Notes: generated by a model not told the origin, from the letters alone. 64,000 nucleotides of DNA from Brevibacterium album DSM 18261 (GCF_000426445.1 NZ_AUFJ01000009.1:855156-919155); one strand, 5' to 3'; positions 17,622 through 26,449 are shown, numbered from the stretch's first letter. Numbers and translations are program-made.

Positions 17622-17958
17622 GCTCCTGCTGCTCGCGGAGATGATCGATGCCGCCGAGCAGGCACAGCAGCTGGTCAGAGGAAGGACCGTGAGCGGTATC
17701 GAGCAGGATAGGCAGGCCCGTGATGCGCTCCTCTGGAACTTCACAGTTCTCGGGGAGGCCGCCAGCCAGCTGTCGATCGAGTTCAAAGAGGCCCACCCCG
17801 AGGTGAATTGGGCTCGACCGAGCCAGCTGAGAAACAGAATCGTCCATGGCTATTGGTCCATTGACATGGGGATCCTTCACTCAACTGCCCTGGACCATCT
17901 GCCTGACTTCGTCACCGCGGTGAAGCAGGTGCTCGGTCGCCTCGAATGTCCGCGCTGA
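17608..17958 (+). CDS. hepT: HEPN-domain toxin (HepT family)
   Basis: 116 residues, all-helical HEPN protein. The motif R75-N-R-I-V-H80-G-Y82 is an exact RX4HXY: Arg and His form the ribonuclease site and the Tyr is the residue AMPylated by MntA in studied systems. Translationally coupled to mntA by a 14-base overlap. The pair is a complete type VII-like toxin-antitoxin module; lower-G+C wording than its neighbours suggests acquisition. Function could be phage defence or stress response. Confidence 0.85.
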   Translation: MPQRELLLLAEMIDAAEQAQQLVRGRTVSGIEQDRQARDALLWNFTVLGEAASQLSIEFKEAHPEVNWARPSQLRNRIVHGYWSIDMGILHSTALDHLPDFVTAVKQVLGRLECPR

Positions 17959-18061
17959 TGCCCTCGAGGGCGAGCACCCAGCACCCGCATCGCCCGCCTC
18001 CTTCATGCGGGTGATGCGCAGTATGGCACCGACGATGCCCTCACAAACGAGGGGGGCTAGT

Positions 18062-18073
18062 CTGATATATCAG
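18062..18073. promoter_or_regulatory. Perfect 12-base palindrome CTGATATATCAG, candidate operator
   Basis: Lies 58 bases before the aminotransferase start, immediately upstream of a TACACTAGAAT -10-like region. The AT-rich perfect dyad resembles operators of GntR/TetR-type repressors; no cognate regulator is adjacent. Confidence 0.45.
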
Positions 18074-18131
18074 CCGTACACTAGAATGGCCCCGTACGGC
18101 ACCGCCATTACCCGATGAGAAGTGGGGCATC

Positions 18132-19331
18132 ATGCAGCAGCTCGCACAACGGCTCGACCGCCTCGGCACCGAGACCGCCTTCAGCGTGGCCCAGGCCGCG
18201 GCCGCCTGGAAGGCGAAGGGGAACAGCGTCTACCCCTTCCACCTCGGCGACATCAACATCCCGACGGCACCGAACATCGTCGAGGCGATGAACAGGGCGA
18301 TCGCCGACGGCTACACCGGCTACTGCCCCGGGCCCGGCATCCCGCAGCTGCGCGAGGCCCTCGCCGAGGACATCGGCGCCCGCCGCGGCATGGAGCTGAC
18401 CCCGGAGAACGTCGTCGTGATGACCGGCGGCAAGCCCGTCATCACGAAGTTCCTCCAGACGGTCATGAACCCCGGGCAGGAGGTCCTCTACCCGAACCCC
18501 GGATTCCCGATCTACGAATCGCAGATCGAGTACCTCGGCGGCACGGCGGTGCCCTACCGCTACCTGCCCACCGAGGACGGCTTCGCAATCGACCTCGACC
18601 AGGTGCGGGCGTCCATCACCCCGAACACGGCCGCCATCATCTACAACGACCTGCAGAACCCGATCTCCGCGGAGTCGACGGCGGCGGAGCGCGAGGCCAT
18701 CGCCCAGATCGCCCAGGAGCACGACCTCTGGGTGCTCTCCGACGAGGCGTACTTCGAGACCCGCTACGAGGGCGTCTCGAACTCGATCGCCGCGCTGCCC
18801 GGGATGGCCGAGCGCACGGTCATCCTCTACACCTTCAGCAAGAAGTTCGCGATGACCGGCTCCCGCCTCGGCTGCGCGGTCGCACCGCGTGAGGTCGCGG
18901 AGGTGTTCAGCACCCTCAACACCAACGACGAGTCGTGCACCACGCACTACGTGCAGTGGGCGGGCGTCGAGGCGCTGCGCGGAACCCAGGAGCCCGTGGC
19001 GCAGATGCTGGAGACCCTGCGCGAGCGCCGCGATGCCGCGTGCGAACTGCTGAACGGCATCCCCGGCATGGACGTCGCAGTGCCGCAGTCGACCTTCTAC
19101 CTGTTCCCCGATGTCACGGATGCGATGGACCGCCTCGGCTACACGGCGGTGGGCGATTTCGCCTCGGCGGCCCTGTACGAGACCGGCGTCTCGTTCTGCA
19201 CGCGCGAGCACTTCGGTCGGCGCCAGCCCGGCGAGGACCGCCAGTACATCAGGCTCGCCTACTCGGGCATCGACGTCGAGGACATCCGTGAGGGCCTCGG
19301 CCGCCTGCGCCAGTGGATCGAGACGGCATGA
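18132..19331 (+). CDS. PLP-dependent aminotransferase (class I/II)
   Basis: 399 residues, fold type I. Conserved elements: GYCPGPGIPQLREALA, YPNPGFPIYESQ, the Asn of LQNP, DEAYFETRY for the PLP ring Asp and Tyr, and the Schiff-base lysine in TFSKKFAMTGSRLG (about 237), then the substrate-carboxylate Arg in QYIRLAYSG. Amino donor/acceptor unknown. The next gene, a D-2-hydroxyacid dehydrogenase, overlaps by 4 bases (ATGA), so the pair could interconvert an amino acid, its 2-oxo acid and the D-hydroxy acid. Under a palindromic candidate operator. Confidence 0.87.
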   Translation: MQQLAQRLDRLGTETAFSVAQAAAAWKAKGNSVYPFHLGDINIPTAPNIVEAMNRAIADGYTGYCPGPGIPQLREALAEDIGARRGMELTPENVVVMTGGKPVITKFLQTVMNPGQEVLYPNPGFPIYESQIEYLGGTAVPYRYLPTEDGFAIDLDQVRASITPNTAAIIYNDLQNPISAESTAAEREAIAQIAQEHDLWVLSDEAYFETRYEGVSNSIAALPGMAERTVILYTFSKKFAMTGSRLGCAVAPREVAEVFSTLNTNDESCTTHYVQWAGVEALRGTQEPVAQMLETLRERRDAACELLNGIPGMDVAVPQSTFYLFPDVTDAMDRLGYTAVGDFASAALYETGVSFCTREHFGRRQPGEDRQYIRLAYSGIDVEDIREGLGRLRQWIETA

Positions 19332-20287
19332 GCCGGGTCGTCGTCACGGGACGGATTCCCGAAGCAGCGCTCGAATCGCTCCGCACCGAGCACGAGGTCG
19401 ACGACTGGCAGGGACCGGGATCGATCGATCGCGAGGAGCTCCTGCGCCGCGTCGCCGGCGCCGATGCCATCGTGTCCCTGCTCACCGAGAAGATCGACGC
19501 CGAGCTGCTCGACGCCGCGGGGCCGCAGCTCAGGGTGGTGGCGAACGTCGCAGTCGGCTACGACAACATCGATGTGGCCGCATGCGCCGAGCGCGGAGTG
19601 ATCGCGACCAACACGCCCGGCGTGCTCACCGATGCCACGGCCGATATCGCGCTCAGCCTCATCCTCATGTCCACCCGCCGGCTGGGCGAGGGCGAGCGGA
19701 TCATCCGCTCAGGCCAGGAGTGGAAGTGGGGCATGTTCTTCCTGCTCGGCAGCAGCCTGCAGGGCAAGACCCTCGGCATCGTCGGCATGGGCGGCATCGG
19801 CCGGGCCACCGCACGCCGGGCCAAGGCCTTCGGCATGGAGATCGTCTACCAGTCGCGCAGCGAGATCGACCCGGAGATCGCCGCGGAACTCGGCGCCCGG
19901 CGGGTCGACCTCGACGAGCTGCTGTCCGTCTCCGATGTGGTCTCGCTGCACTGCCCCTACGGGCCCGCCACGCACCACCTCATCGGCGCGGAGCAGCTCG
20001 AGGCGATGAAGGCCTCGGCGCACCTCGTCAACACCGCCCGCGGCCCGGTCGTCGACGAGGCCGCCCTGGCCTCGGCGCTGCGTGCGGGGACCATCGCCGG
20101 CGCCGGCCTCGACGTCTTCGAGCATGAGCCCCAGGTCCACCCCGACCTGCTCGAGCTCGAAAACGTGACGCTGGTGCCGCACCTGGGCTCGGCCACCGTG
20201 GAGACGCGGACCGCGATGGCGGTCCTCGCCGCCGACAATGCGCTCGCGGTCCTCGGCGGGCAGGAGCCGCCCTCGCCGATCGGCTGA
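19328..20287 (+). CDS. D-isomer-specific 2-hydroxyacid dehydrogenase (glyoxylate/hydroxypyruvate reductase-like)
   Basis: 319 residues from the ATG overlapping the aminotransferase stop. VAVGYDNIDVAAC and NTPGVLTDATAD mark the N-terminal substrate region; the NAD(P) Rossmann motif is GIVGMGGIG (about 150-158); catalytic residues are the Arg of NTARGPVVDE, the Glu of DVFEHEP and the His of VPHLGSATVE. An NADPH preference is suggested by Ser-Arg-Ser after the second strand. Reduces a 2-oxo acid to the D-hydroxy acid. Ends at a strong terminator. Confidence 0.88.
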   Translation: MSRVVVTGRIPEAALESLRTEHEVDDWQGPGSIDREELLRRVAGADAIVSLLTEKIDAELLDAAGPQLRVVANVAVGYDNIDVAACAERGVIATNTPGVLTDATADIALSLILMSTRRLGEGERIIRSGQEWKWGMFFLLGSSLQGKTLGIVGMGGIGRATARRAKAFGMEIVYQSRSEIDPEIAAELGARRVDLDELLSVSDVVSLHCPYGPATHHLIGAEQLEAMKASAHLVNTARGPVVDEAALASALRAGTIAGAGLDVFEHEPQVHPDLLELENVTLVPHLGSATVETRTAMAVLAADNALAVLGGQEPPSPIG

Positions 20288-20290
20288 GAC

Positions 20291-20319
20291 GGTGGGTCCC
20301 GCCACACGCGGGACCCACC
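20291..20319 (+). terminator. Intrinsic terminator hairpin
   Basis: GGTGGGTCCCGC-cacac-GCGGGACCCACC, perfect 12-base-pair stem 3 bases after the dehydrogenase stop. Confidence 0.88.
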
Positions 20320-20435
20320 CTCCGGGGCGGGCGGCCCGTACGCCGTACCCCACACGGACTTCGCCCCCGGTGCCCCTGCGGCATCGGGGGCGATGCGCTT
20401 GACTGCTGGAATCTCAGGAACGCGCCGGGCCCCGG

Positions 20436-21134
20436 TCATACGGCTGGCTTCCGCCCGACGGAGATGCCGTCGAGGACGAGGGCGAGCTTCCGCTGGAACC
20501 AGCCGCGCGGATCGGCCGCGAGTGCCCGCCGCATGGCCCGGCGGACCTCCCGGCGCGGGCCCGCCTGCCCATCGTCCTCCCACAGGCTGCCGATCTGCGC
20601 GCGGAGGTCTCCGCTCCCGCCGTCCACCGGCTGTGCGAGGCCCTCCACCCCGCGCCGATGGTCGAGGGTCATGTCGATGACGGTGTCGACGGCCAGCAGC
20701 GCCTCGTCCGCGGTGAAGCCCTGACCCACGAGGCACACCGCGAGATCATCGAACAGATCGGCCATCCGCGCCGGCAGCACCGCGTCCGACAGCTCCCTGA
20801 CCGCGCCCGGGTGGCGGGCCAGCAGATCCCAGAGCGCGGTGGCGTGCCGGTCCAGCAGCTCCCTCCAGGGCAGGTTGCGATCCGGCCAGGTGTGCCGGTC
20901 GAGCACGTGGTCCCAGGCCAGGGCGAGCAGTGCGGCGCGGGTGGGCACATGGCGGTACAGGGTCGTCGTGGTCACCCCCAGCCGTGCCGCCACCGCCGGC
21001 ACCGTGAGGCCGCTGAAGCCCTCGGCCGGCACCACCTCCGCGATCAGCCCGCGCGTGATCTTGGGCGGACGGCCGCGCCGGACCGGCGGAGAGCTGTGCA
21101 CGCCGAGTGCAGACAGGTCCTGTCCCTCAGACAT
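20436..21134 (-). CDS. TetR-family transcriptional regulator
   Basis: 232 residues. N-terminal helix-turn-helix (about 25-70): GRPPKITRGLIAEV, LTVPAVAARLGVTTTTLYRHVPTR; C-terminal all-helical ligand domain with TetR_C-like WRELLDRHATALWDLLARHPG. Start overlaps the ABC gene stop by 8 bases, making it the last gene of the three-gene exporter operon; it probably responds to the exported molecule and controls the operon. Confidence 0.88.
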   Translation of the reverse strand: MSEGQDLSALGVHSSPPVRRGRPPKITRGLIAEVVPAEGFSGLTVPAVAARLGVTTTTLYRHVPTRAALLALAWDHVLDRHTWPDRNLPWRELLDRHATALWDLLARHPGAVRELSDAVLPARMADLFDDLAVCLVGQGFTADEALLAVDTVIDMTLDHRRGVEGLAQPVDGGSGDLRAQIGSLWEDDGQAGPRREVRRAMRRALAADPRGWFQRKLALVLDGISVGRKPAV

Positions 21135-22896
21135 CGCCGGGTCCGGTGCCGGGGTCCGCCTCCGGCGCTGTGAGCCGCCACGTGGTCGCCGCGGTCAGCA
21201 TCTCCCAGTGGGCAGCGTATCGCCCGCCGGCGGCGAGCAGCTCGCGGTGGGTGCCGCGTTCGGCGATGGCGCCGTCCTCGACGAAGAGGATCTGATCGGC
21301 CGCCGTGATCGTGGTGAGCTGGTGCGCGATGACCACGACGGTGCGCTCTCCTCTGAGCCCGGCGATCATCTCCGAGACAGCCCGCTGGTTCTCCGCGTCC
21401 AGCGCTCCGGTCGCCTCGTCCAGCAGGAGGACCGGTGCGTCCTTCAGCAGCGCTCGCGCCAGGGCCACACGCTGCCGCTGCCCGCCGGACAGGCGAGCGC
21501 CGCCCTCCCCCACCTCGGTCGACCACCCCTCCGGGAGTTCGGCGAGGACCTCGGAGAGCCGAGCCAGACCGGCGGCCCGGTCGAGCTCCGCCTGCGAGGC
21601 TCCCCGATGAGCCAGGCGGACGTTGTCCTCGACGGTCCCGCTGAACAGGTAGGAGTCCTGGAACACCGGGGCGATCCTCGAGTGGAGGGCGGCCGAGCCC
21701 ATGTCCGGCAGGGCGATGCCGCCCATTCGCACGGTGCCGCACACAGGGTCGTGGAAGCGTGCCAGCAGCCGGATCAGGGTGCTCTTGCCCGAACCGGAGG
21801 GGCCCACGATCGCCGTGAGGGAGCCCTCGGGGACGGTGAGGGAGATGTCGCGCAGGACGGTCCGGTCCTGCGCATAGGAGAAGCTGACGTCCTCCACCGT
21901 GAGCTCCGTGCCGTCCGGGATGCGCGGCTGGGCGGGTTCGTCCAGGGGTTCGGCCGTCAGCAGCCGGTCGATGGTGTCCATCTCCGCCTGCGAGACCCGG
22001 ATCGCCACCGCCTGGCCCGCGATGTCGCCCAGCGGTGCGATGAACCGGTTGGCCACCGGCAGCGCCGCGAGCAGCGTGACGAGCGCGAGCGGATCGGCGG
22101 TCCCGGCGGCGAGGGCGAGCAGGCCGGCGACCAGTGACAGGAGCGCGAGCTGCATGACGACATTGCCGGCCAGCAGCGGCGGCACCGTCCACCAGAGCTG
22201 CCGCCGCTCGCGCTGGTGCTGATCATGGAGCGCGCGGTCGATGAGGGTGCGCCCGGCACCCGCCCGGTCCTGCGTGCGCAGCACCTGCTGGGTGTGCGCG
22301 AACTCCACGATCCGGTCGCTCGTCTCCGCCAGCGCCTCACCGACCGCCTCATCGGCGCGTCGGCCGACCCGCCCCGAGAACCAGTGCACCAGAGCCATCG
22401 GCGCGAGGCAGGCGGCCGCGATCGCGCCGAGGCGCCAGTCCACGACGATGAGCACGACCAGCAGCGTCCCCGGTGTGACGACAGCGCGGATCAGCGGGGT
22501 GAGCTGGTGGGCCGGCAGGGCGAGCATGTCCATCACCCCCAGGCTCAGGGCGTGCCCGAGGCGACCGGTGTTGGCAGGCGCGAACCAGCCCAGCGGCAGC
22601 GCGGCTATGTGATCCCCCAGACGCAGGCGCAGCCCCGTGAGGAGCTCGATCGCCACATCGAAGCCGCGTCGGACGCCGCGGTACTCGACGACCCAGCAGG
22701 CGATCGCCGCGACGGCGAGCACGCACAGCCAGCGGACGGCGCCGCTGAGGTCGTCCGCCAGCAGGGCGCGCAGGAGGGGAACGCTCGCCCCCAGCGCCAG
22801 GCCCTGCAGGATGCTCGCGATGACGGTCCAGCGCAGGTAGGACCGGAGCAGATGGGTGCGGTCCGCCCCGAGGTATTCGGCGAGTCGTCCGATCAT
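21127..22896 (-). CDS. ABC transporter, fused membrane/ATPase half (IrtB/YbtQ-like)
   Basis: 589 residues from the ATG that overlaps the upstream stop (ATGA). Six-helix exporter-fold membrane domain (about 20-300) and an ATPase with Walker A GPSGSGKST (about 370), Q-loop VFQDSYLFSGTV, signature LSGGQRQRVALARAL, Walker B VLLLDEATGALD and H-loop IAHQL. Partner of the preceding half-transporter. This heterodimer type includes IrtAB and YbtPQ, which import metallophores despite an exporter fold; no siderophore-interaction domain is attached here. Import or export of a metal chelate is inference from the Zur-like box upstream. Confidence 0.82.
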   Translation of the reverse strand: MIGRLAEYLGADRTHLLRSYLRWTVIASILQGLALGASVPLLRALLADDLSGAVRWLCVLAVAAIACWVVEYRGVRRGFDVAIELLTGLRLRLGDHIAALPLGWFAPANTGRLGHALSLGVMDMLALPAHQLTPLIRAVVTPGTLLVVLIVVDWRLGAIAAACLAPMALVHWFSGRVGRRADEAVGEALAETSDRIVEFAHTQQVLRTQDRAGAGRTLIDRALHDQHQRERRQLWWTVPPLLAGNVVMQLALLSLVAGLLALAAGTADPLALVTLLAALPVANRFIAPLGDIAGQAVAIRVSQAEMDTIDRLLTAEPLDEPAQPRIPDGTELTVEDVSFSYAQDRTVLRDISLTVPEGSLTAIVGPSGSGKSTLIRLLARFHDPVCGTVRMGGIALPDMGSAALHSRIAPVFQDSYLFSGTVEDNVRLAHRGASQAELDRAAGLARLSEVLAELPEGWSTEVGEGGARLSGGQRQRVALARALLKDAPVLLLDEATGALDAENQRAVSEMIAGLRGERTVVVIAHQLTTITAADQILFVEDGAIAERGTHRELLAAGGRYAAHWEMLTAATTWRLTAPEADPGTGPGDV

Positions 22897-24683
22897 GAGG
22901 TCACTCCGTCCGCGGTGCGCTGGGCGTCCCACAGCCTGCGGTAGACCCCGTCACGGGTCAGCAGCTCGGTGTGGGTGCCGTGCTCTGCGATGCGGCCGCC
23001 GTCGAGGACGATGATCCGGTCCGCACCGGAGACGGTGGTCAGCCGGTGGGCGACGACGATGACGGTGCGGTCCGGAGTCAGCAGGGACGACAGCGCACTC
23101 TGGATCTCGTGCTCCGCTTCCGCATCCGCCGAGGCGGTGGGCTCGTCCAGGATCAGCACTGCCGGGTCGAGCAGGAGCGCGCGGGCGATGCAGACCCGCT
23201 GCGCCTCGCCCCCGGAGAACGCGGCGTCCTCACCGCAGACGGAATCGTAGCCGCGGGGCAGCTGCATGATGCGTTCGTGGATCCGTGCCGCTCGGGCGGC
23301 CCGTTCGATCCTCGCGCGCCCGGCGGTGGGGTCGGCCAGGGCGATGTTCTCCGCGACTGACGTCCGCAGCAGACGCGCGTCCTGGAACACCGCCCCCACC
23401 CGCGAGTAGAGGGCGCCCCCATCGATCCGCTGCAGCGGCGTCCCGCCGAGGGCGATGGTGCCCTCGTCGGGATCCGCCGTGCGCAGCAGCAGCCCGGCCA
23501 GGGTGGACTTGCCGGAACCGGATTCGCCCACGATCGCAGTCACCGTGCCGGGTTCGAAGCTCCAGTCGATGCCCCGCAGCACCGGCGCAGCCGGATCGTA
23601 GCCGAAGCTCACACCGGAGACCGCGATCCGAGTGCCCTCGGGGGCGCCGGGCTCGGACGGCGACGGCATGACGGGTGCGTCCAGCAGGGCGACGAGGCGC
23701 TCCGCCGCCGCCCTGCTGGTCTGCATGGACTGCAGATCGACCATCAGCGTCCCGATCGGGGCGGACAGCCCCAGCCCCACCAGGGCGAAGGCCAGCACCG
23801 ACACGGGGTCGCTCCACCCCGCCGCGACGAATCCGGTGCCCGCCCCCATGGTGAGCATCAGCAGCGCCACCGGTCCGATCACCTGGTTGGCGAGCGTCTC
23901 CGGGCGGATCATCGGCCCGGCCCAGCCCAGGAAGAAACTCGTGAATCGCTCCACCGCCGCTCGATACGCGCGCGAGGCGCGACCGGCCTCCCCGAAGGAC
24001 TTCACCACCCCGATCCCGTCGGCGAACTCCACCACCGCAGAGCTGATGGCGGCGAGCGCCCGGCCGTACCGGTCCATCTCCGCCATGCTGTCACGCATCA
24101 CCGCCGCATACAGCGCGGCGAATGCCGCCAGCGGCAGCAGCATCACCAGGGCCAGCCGCCAGTCCACGGCGAACAGGTACGCGTAGACCGCCAGCGGTGT
24201 GACCACGGCCGCTGTGAGGCCCGTGAAGGAATGCGCGACGAGATGATGCAGCGCCTTCACGTCATCCTGCGCGCCCTGCTTGACCCGGCCGGCCGTGGTG
24301 TCCGTGAACCAGGCCAGCGGGGCCTCGCTCAGCCGCTCGACCAGCCGGCGGCGCACCCACAGGGTGAACGAGTTGTCCGCCAGATGCGCCACCAGATCCG
24401 CGAGCCCCCGGCACATGATGCCGGCGGAGAGCAGCCCAGCACCCGTCATCAGCACTGCCCAGACCCGATCGTCACCGGGATCGTCCAGCAGCATCCGCGC
24501 GAGCACCGTGCCGGTGATCACCGGCGACAGCAGCAGCGCCGAACCCAGCGCCTGCAGCGCGACCGCCAGCCGGATCCGCCCCCGCACCGGCGCCAGCAGC
24601 GCCCTGACCGCTGTCCGGCCATCAGCCTGTGCCTCACCCATGCCGCCCCCGATCGATGGAAGCGGGGAGACCGAGCTCCCCAT
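22893..24683 (-). CDS. ABC transporter, fused membrane/ATPase half (IrtA/YbtP-like, no SIP domain)
   Basis: 596 residues from ATG 24683; the frame stays open to an ATG at 24725, but the candidate -10 (GATAGT) and the Zur-like box lie within that stretch, so 24683 (or GGG-preceded ATG 24641) is preferred. Membrane domain includes GRVKQGAQDDVKALHHLVAH, the coupling segment typical of IrtB/YbtP relatives. ATPase: Walker A GESGSGKST (about 388), signature FSGGEAQRVCIARAL, Walker B VLILDEPTASAD. First gene of the exporter operon. Expected at the inner membrane as a heterodimer with the next gene. Confidence 0.82.
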   Translation of the reverse strand: MGSSVSPLPSIGGGMGEAQADGRTAVRALLAPVRGRIRLAVALQALGSALLLSPVITGTVLARMLLDDPGDDRVWAVLMTGAGLLSAGIMCRGLADLVAHLADNSFTLWVRRRLVERLSEAPLAWFTDTTAGRVKQGAQDDVKALHHLVAHSFTGLTAAVVTPLAVYAYLFAVDWRLALVMLLPLAAFAALYAAVMRDSMAEMDRYGRALAAISSAVVEFADGIGVVKSFGEAGRASRAYRAAVERFTSFFLGWAGPMIRPETLANQVIGPVALLMLTMGAGTGFVAAGWSDPVSVLAFALVGLGLSAPIGTLMVDLQSMQTSRAAAERLVALLDAPVMPSPSEPGAPEGTRIAVSGVSFGYDPAAPVLRGIDWSFEPGTVTAIVGESGSGKSTLAGLLLRTADPDEGTIALGGTPLQRIDGGALYSRVGAVFQDARLLRTSVAENIALADPTAGRARIERAARAARIHERIMQLPRGYDSVCGEDAAFSGGEAQRVCIARALLLDPAVLILDEPTASADAEAEHEIQSALSSLLTPDRTVIVVAHRLTTVSGADRIIVLDGGRIAEHGTHTELLTRDGVYRRLWDAQRTADGVTS

Positions 24684-24687
24684 GAAA

Positions 24688-24702
24688 CGAGAATCACTAT
24701 CG
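24688..24702. promoter_or_regulatory. Zur/Fur-type box (CGAGAATCACTATCG)
   Basis: Differs from the box at 5712 only at the outer bases and position 4 (12 of 15 match). It overlaps a minus-strand GATAGT -10-like hexamer and ends 5 bases before ATG 24683, giving a nearly leaderless message. Confidence 0.55.
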
Positions 24703-24896
24703 TCAATGATTAACGTTATGCGCATGCTGAAATGACCGCAAGCCCCGCCCGGCGCGCACCGCAGGCGGCTCCGAGCTCAAGGCGATACGATCCGAGGCGC
24801 GCACCGACCCCTGCAGTGGGGGCGCGTACGCATAATCGTATTGAGATATGATGATGAGTCCGAGAACCCTTCTCGCTTCCCGCATCAGGAGGATGC

Positions 24897-25313
24897 ATGC
24901 CGGACCAGCCGCCCCGCGCCCGCAGGCGCACCGCGCAGAAGAAGGCCGTGAGCGAGGCCCTCGAGGCCGCAGACGGCTTCGTCTCCGCCCAGGAGCTCCA
25001 CCGCCGCCTCTCCGACGACGGCCAGACGGCCGGCCTCGCCACCGTCTACCGGCAGCTGAACACCCTCGCCCAGGACGGCGAGGCGCATGTCGTCACGACC
25101 CCCGCAGGGCAGCTGTTCCGCGCGTGCGAGGCCGGCGCGCACCACCATCACCACCTCATCTGCGAGAGCTGCGGGCGCGCCGTGGAGATCTCGCCCCCGC
25201 ACGAGGACTGGCTCCCCCGGGTGGCCGAGGACAACGGCTTCAGCATCTCCCATCACCAGATGGAGGTCTTCGGACTCTGCGCGGACTGCCGCGCGAAGTC
25301 CACGGGGGCATGA
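24897..25313 (+). CDS. zur: Zinc uptake regulator, Fur family
   Basis: 138 residues, the usual Fur-family size. Winged helix: DGFVSAQELHRRL and the recognition-helix region GLATVYRQLNTLAQDGEA, the wording typical of actinobacterial Zur rather than Fur or Nur. A His run (82-86) leads into the dimerisation domain; structural zinc cysteines are C89/C92 (CESC) and C128/C131 (CADC), with further His at 102 and 119-120 as sensor-site candidates. AGGAGG precedes the ATG. Represses zinc-uptake genes when zinc-loaded; six similar palindromes in this window are plausible targets. TATGAT near 24845 is a candidate -10. Confidence 0.86.
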   Translation: MPDQPPRARRRTAQKKAVSEALEAADGFVSAQELHRRLSDDGQTAGLATVYRQLNTLAQDGEAHVVTTPAGQLFRACEAGAHHHHHLICESCGRAVEISPPHEDWLPRVAEDNGFSISHHQMEVFGLCADCRAKSTGA

Positions 25314-25413
25314 GAGCGCGGCCGCGGAGGCTCGCGATCACGGGTACCCAGACGTCCGGTCGCACCTGATTTGCCAGATCCGCAAACGCCTTTGGCCTGT
25401 CGTCGCAATCGCC

Positions 25414-25428
25414 TGAGAATCGCTCTCA
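25414..25428. promoter_or_regulatory. Zur/Fur-type box (TGAGAATCGCTCTCA) overlapping a start codon
   Basis: Outer five base pairs are perfectly symmetric. It contains GAGAAT (-10-like, 25415-25420), with TTGGCC (25392-25397) 17 bases upstream; its last base is the A of the reductase ATG. Geometry fits a leaderless promoter fully covered by the operator. Confidence 0.55.
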
Positions 25429-26384
25429 TGACTACACAGAACCCCACCCTCGAATGGGATGCGATCATCGCCGGCGGCGGCGCCGCGGGCCTCTCCGCCG
25501 CCCTCATGCTCGGCCGGGCGCGGAGGCGAGTGCTCGTCGTGGACGCGGGCGCCCCCAGGAACCGCTTCGCCGCGCACATGCACGGCGTGCTCGGCAGCGA
25601 GGGCACCCCCCCGGGCGAGCTCGTGCGCCGCGGCCGGGAGGAATGCGCGGCATACGGCGTGCAGTTCGCCCAGGGCCGCATCGAAGACGTCGAGGAGACC
25701 GCAGGCGGACTGCGGCTGGTCCAGGAGAACGGCACCGCGCACACCGCCCGCGCCCTGATCGTCGCGACCGGGATCACCGATCTCCTCCCGGACGTCCGCG
25801 GCCTGGCCGAGCGTTGGGGGACGAGCGTGCTGCACTGCCCGTACTGCCACGGCTGGGAGGTCGCGGATCAGCGGCTCGGGGTGCTCGCGACGTCAGCGGC
25901 CTCCCTGCACCAGGCCCAGATGGTCCGCCAGTGGAGCGACCGCGTGACCCTGTTCTCCCACGCCGCCGGGGCCCTCGCCCCCGAAGCCGAGTCTCAGCTG
26001 CGAGCGCGCGATGTCGCGATCGTCACCGCACCGGTCACCGAGGTGCTCGGCGAGGGCACGGGCCTCACCGCCGTGCGCACGGCCGACGGAGAGGAGCATG
26101 CGGTGGACGCGATCTTCACCGCTGGCACACCGCAGCCGCATGACGGCTTCCTCTCTCGCCTCGGCCTCGACCGCGCCGGGCTGCCGTTCGGAACGGGCAC
26201 CGCCCTCGCCGTGGACCAGACGGGGAAGACCAGCCACGGCCGGGTCTGGGCCGTCGGCAATGTCGTCAGCCCGATGGCGAACGTGCCGATGGTCATCGGC
26301 GCCGGCGCCTTCACCGGAGGTGCGGTCAACGGCGCCCTCGTCGCGGAGGACTTCGCACTCGCGGACGAGGTCAGCCGCACCTGA
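25428..26384 (+). CDS. NAD(P)/FAD-dependent oxidoreductase, thioredoxin-reductase-like
   Basis: 318 residues. FAD-binding GGGAAGLSA (16-24), redox-active CPYC (137-140), C-terminal FAD motif VWAVGNVV. The second NAD(P) glycine motif expected near 150 is absent or degenerate (LGVLATSAAS), so it may be a thioredoxin-reductase-like enzyme with altered pyridine-nucleotide or partner use. Start at 25428 has no ribosome site and is probably leaderless. The Zur-like box across its start suggests zinc- or redox-linked regulation; a role in releasing metal from a thiol or chelate is speculative. Follows zur by 114 bases. Confidence 0.82.
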   Translation: MTTQNPTLEWDAIIAGGGAAGLSAALMLGRARRRVLVVDAGAPRNRFAAHMHGVLGSEGTPPGELVRRGREECAAYGVQFAQGRIEDVEETAGGLRLVQENGTAHTARALIVATGITDLLPDVRGLAERWGTSVLHCPYCHGWEVADQRLGVLATSAASLHQAQMVRQWSDRVTLFSHAAGALAPEAESQLRARDVAIVTAPVTEVLGEGTGLTAVRTADGEEHAVDAIFTAGTPQPHDGFLSRLGLDRAGLPFGTGTALAVDQTGKTSHGRVWAVGNVVSPMANVPMVIGAGAFTGGAVNGALVAEDFALADEVSRT

Positions 26385-26386
26385 GG

Positions 26387-26443
26387 CGCGTACGAGAGGG
26401 GCGGGACGCGCAGATTCCGCGCGCCCCGCCCCTCTCGTACGCG
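26387..26443. terminator. Bidirectional terminator between convergent genes
   Basis: CGCGTACGAGAGGGGCGGG pairs with CCCGCCCCTCTCGTACGCG around a GC-rich loop, between the reductase stop and the His-rich gene stop. Confidence 0.85.
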
Positions 26444-26449
26444 GGGAGC

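Noticed and set aside
24684..24725. ATG 24725 as the start of the first Irt-like gene
   Set aside because: It would place the candidate -10 and the Zur-like box inside the coding region; the extra 14 residues are not transporter-like.
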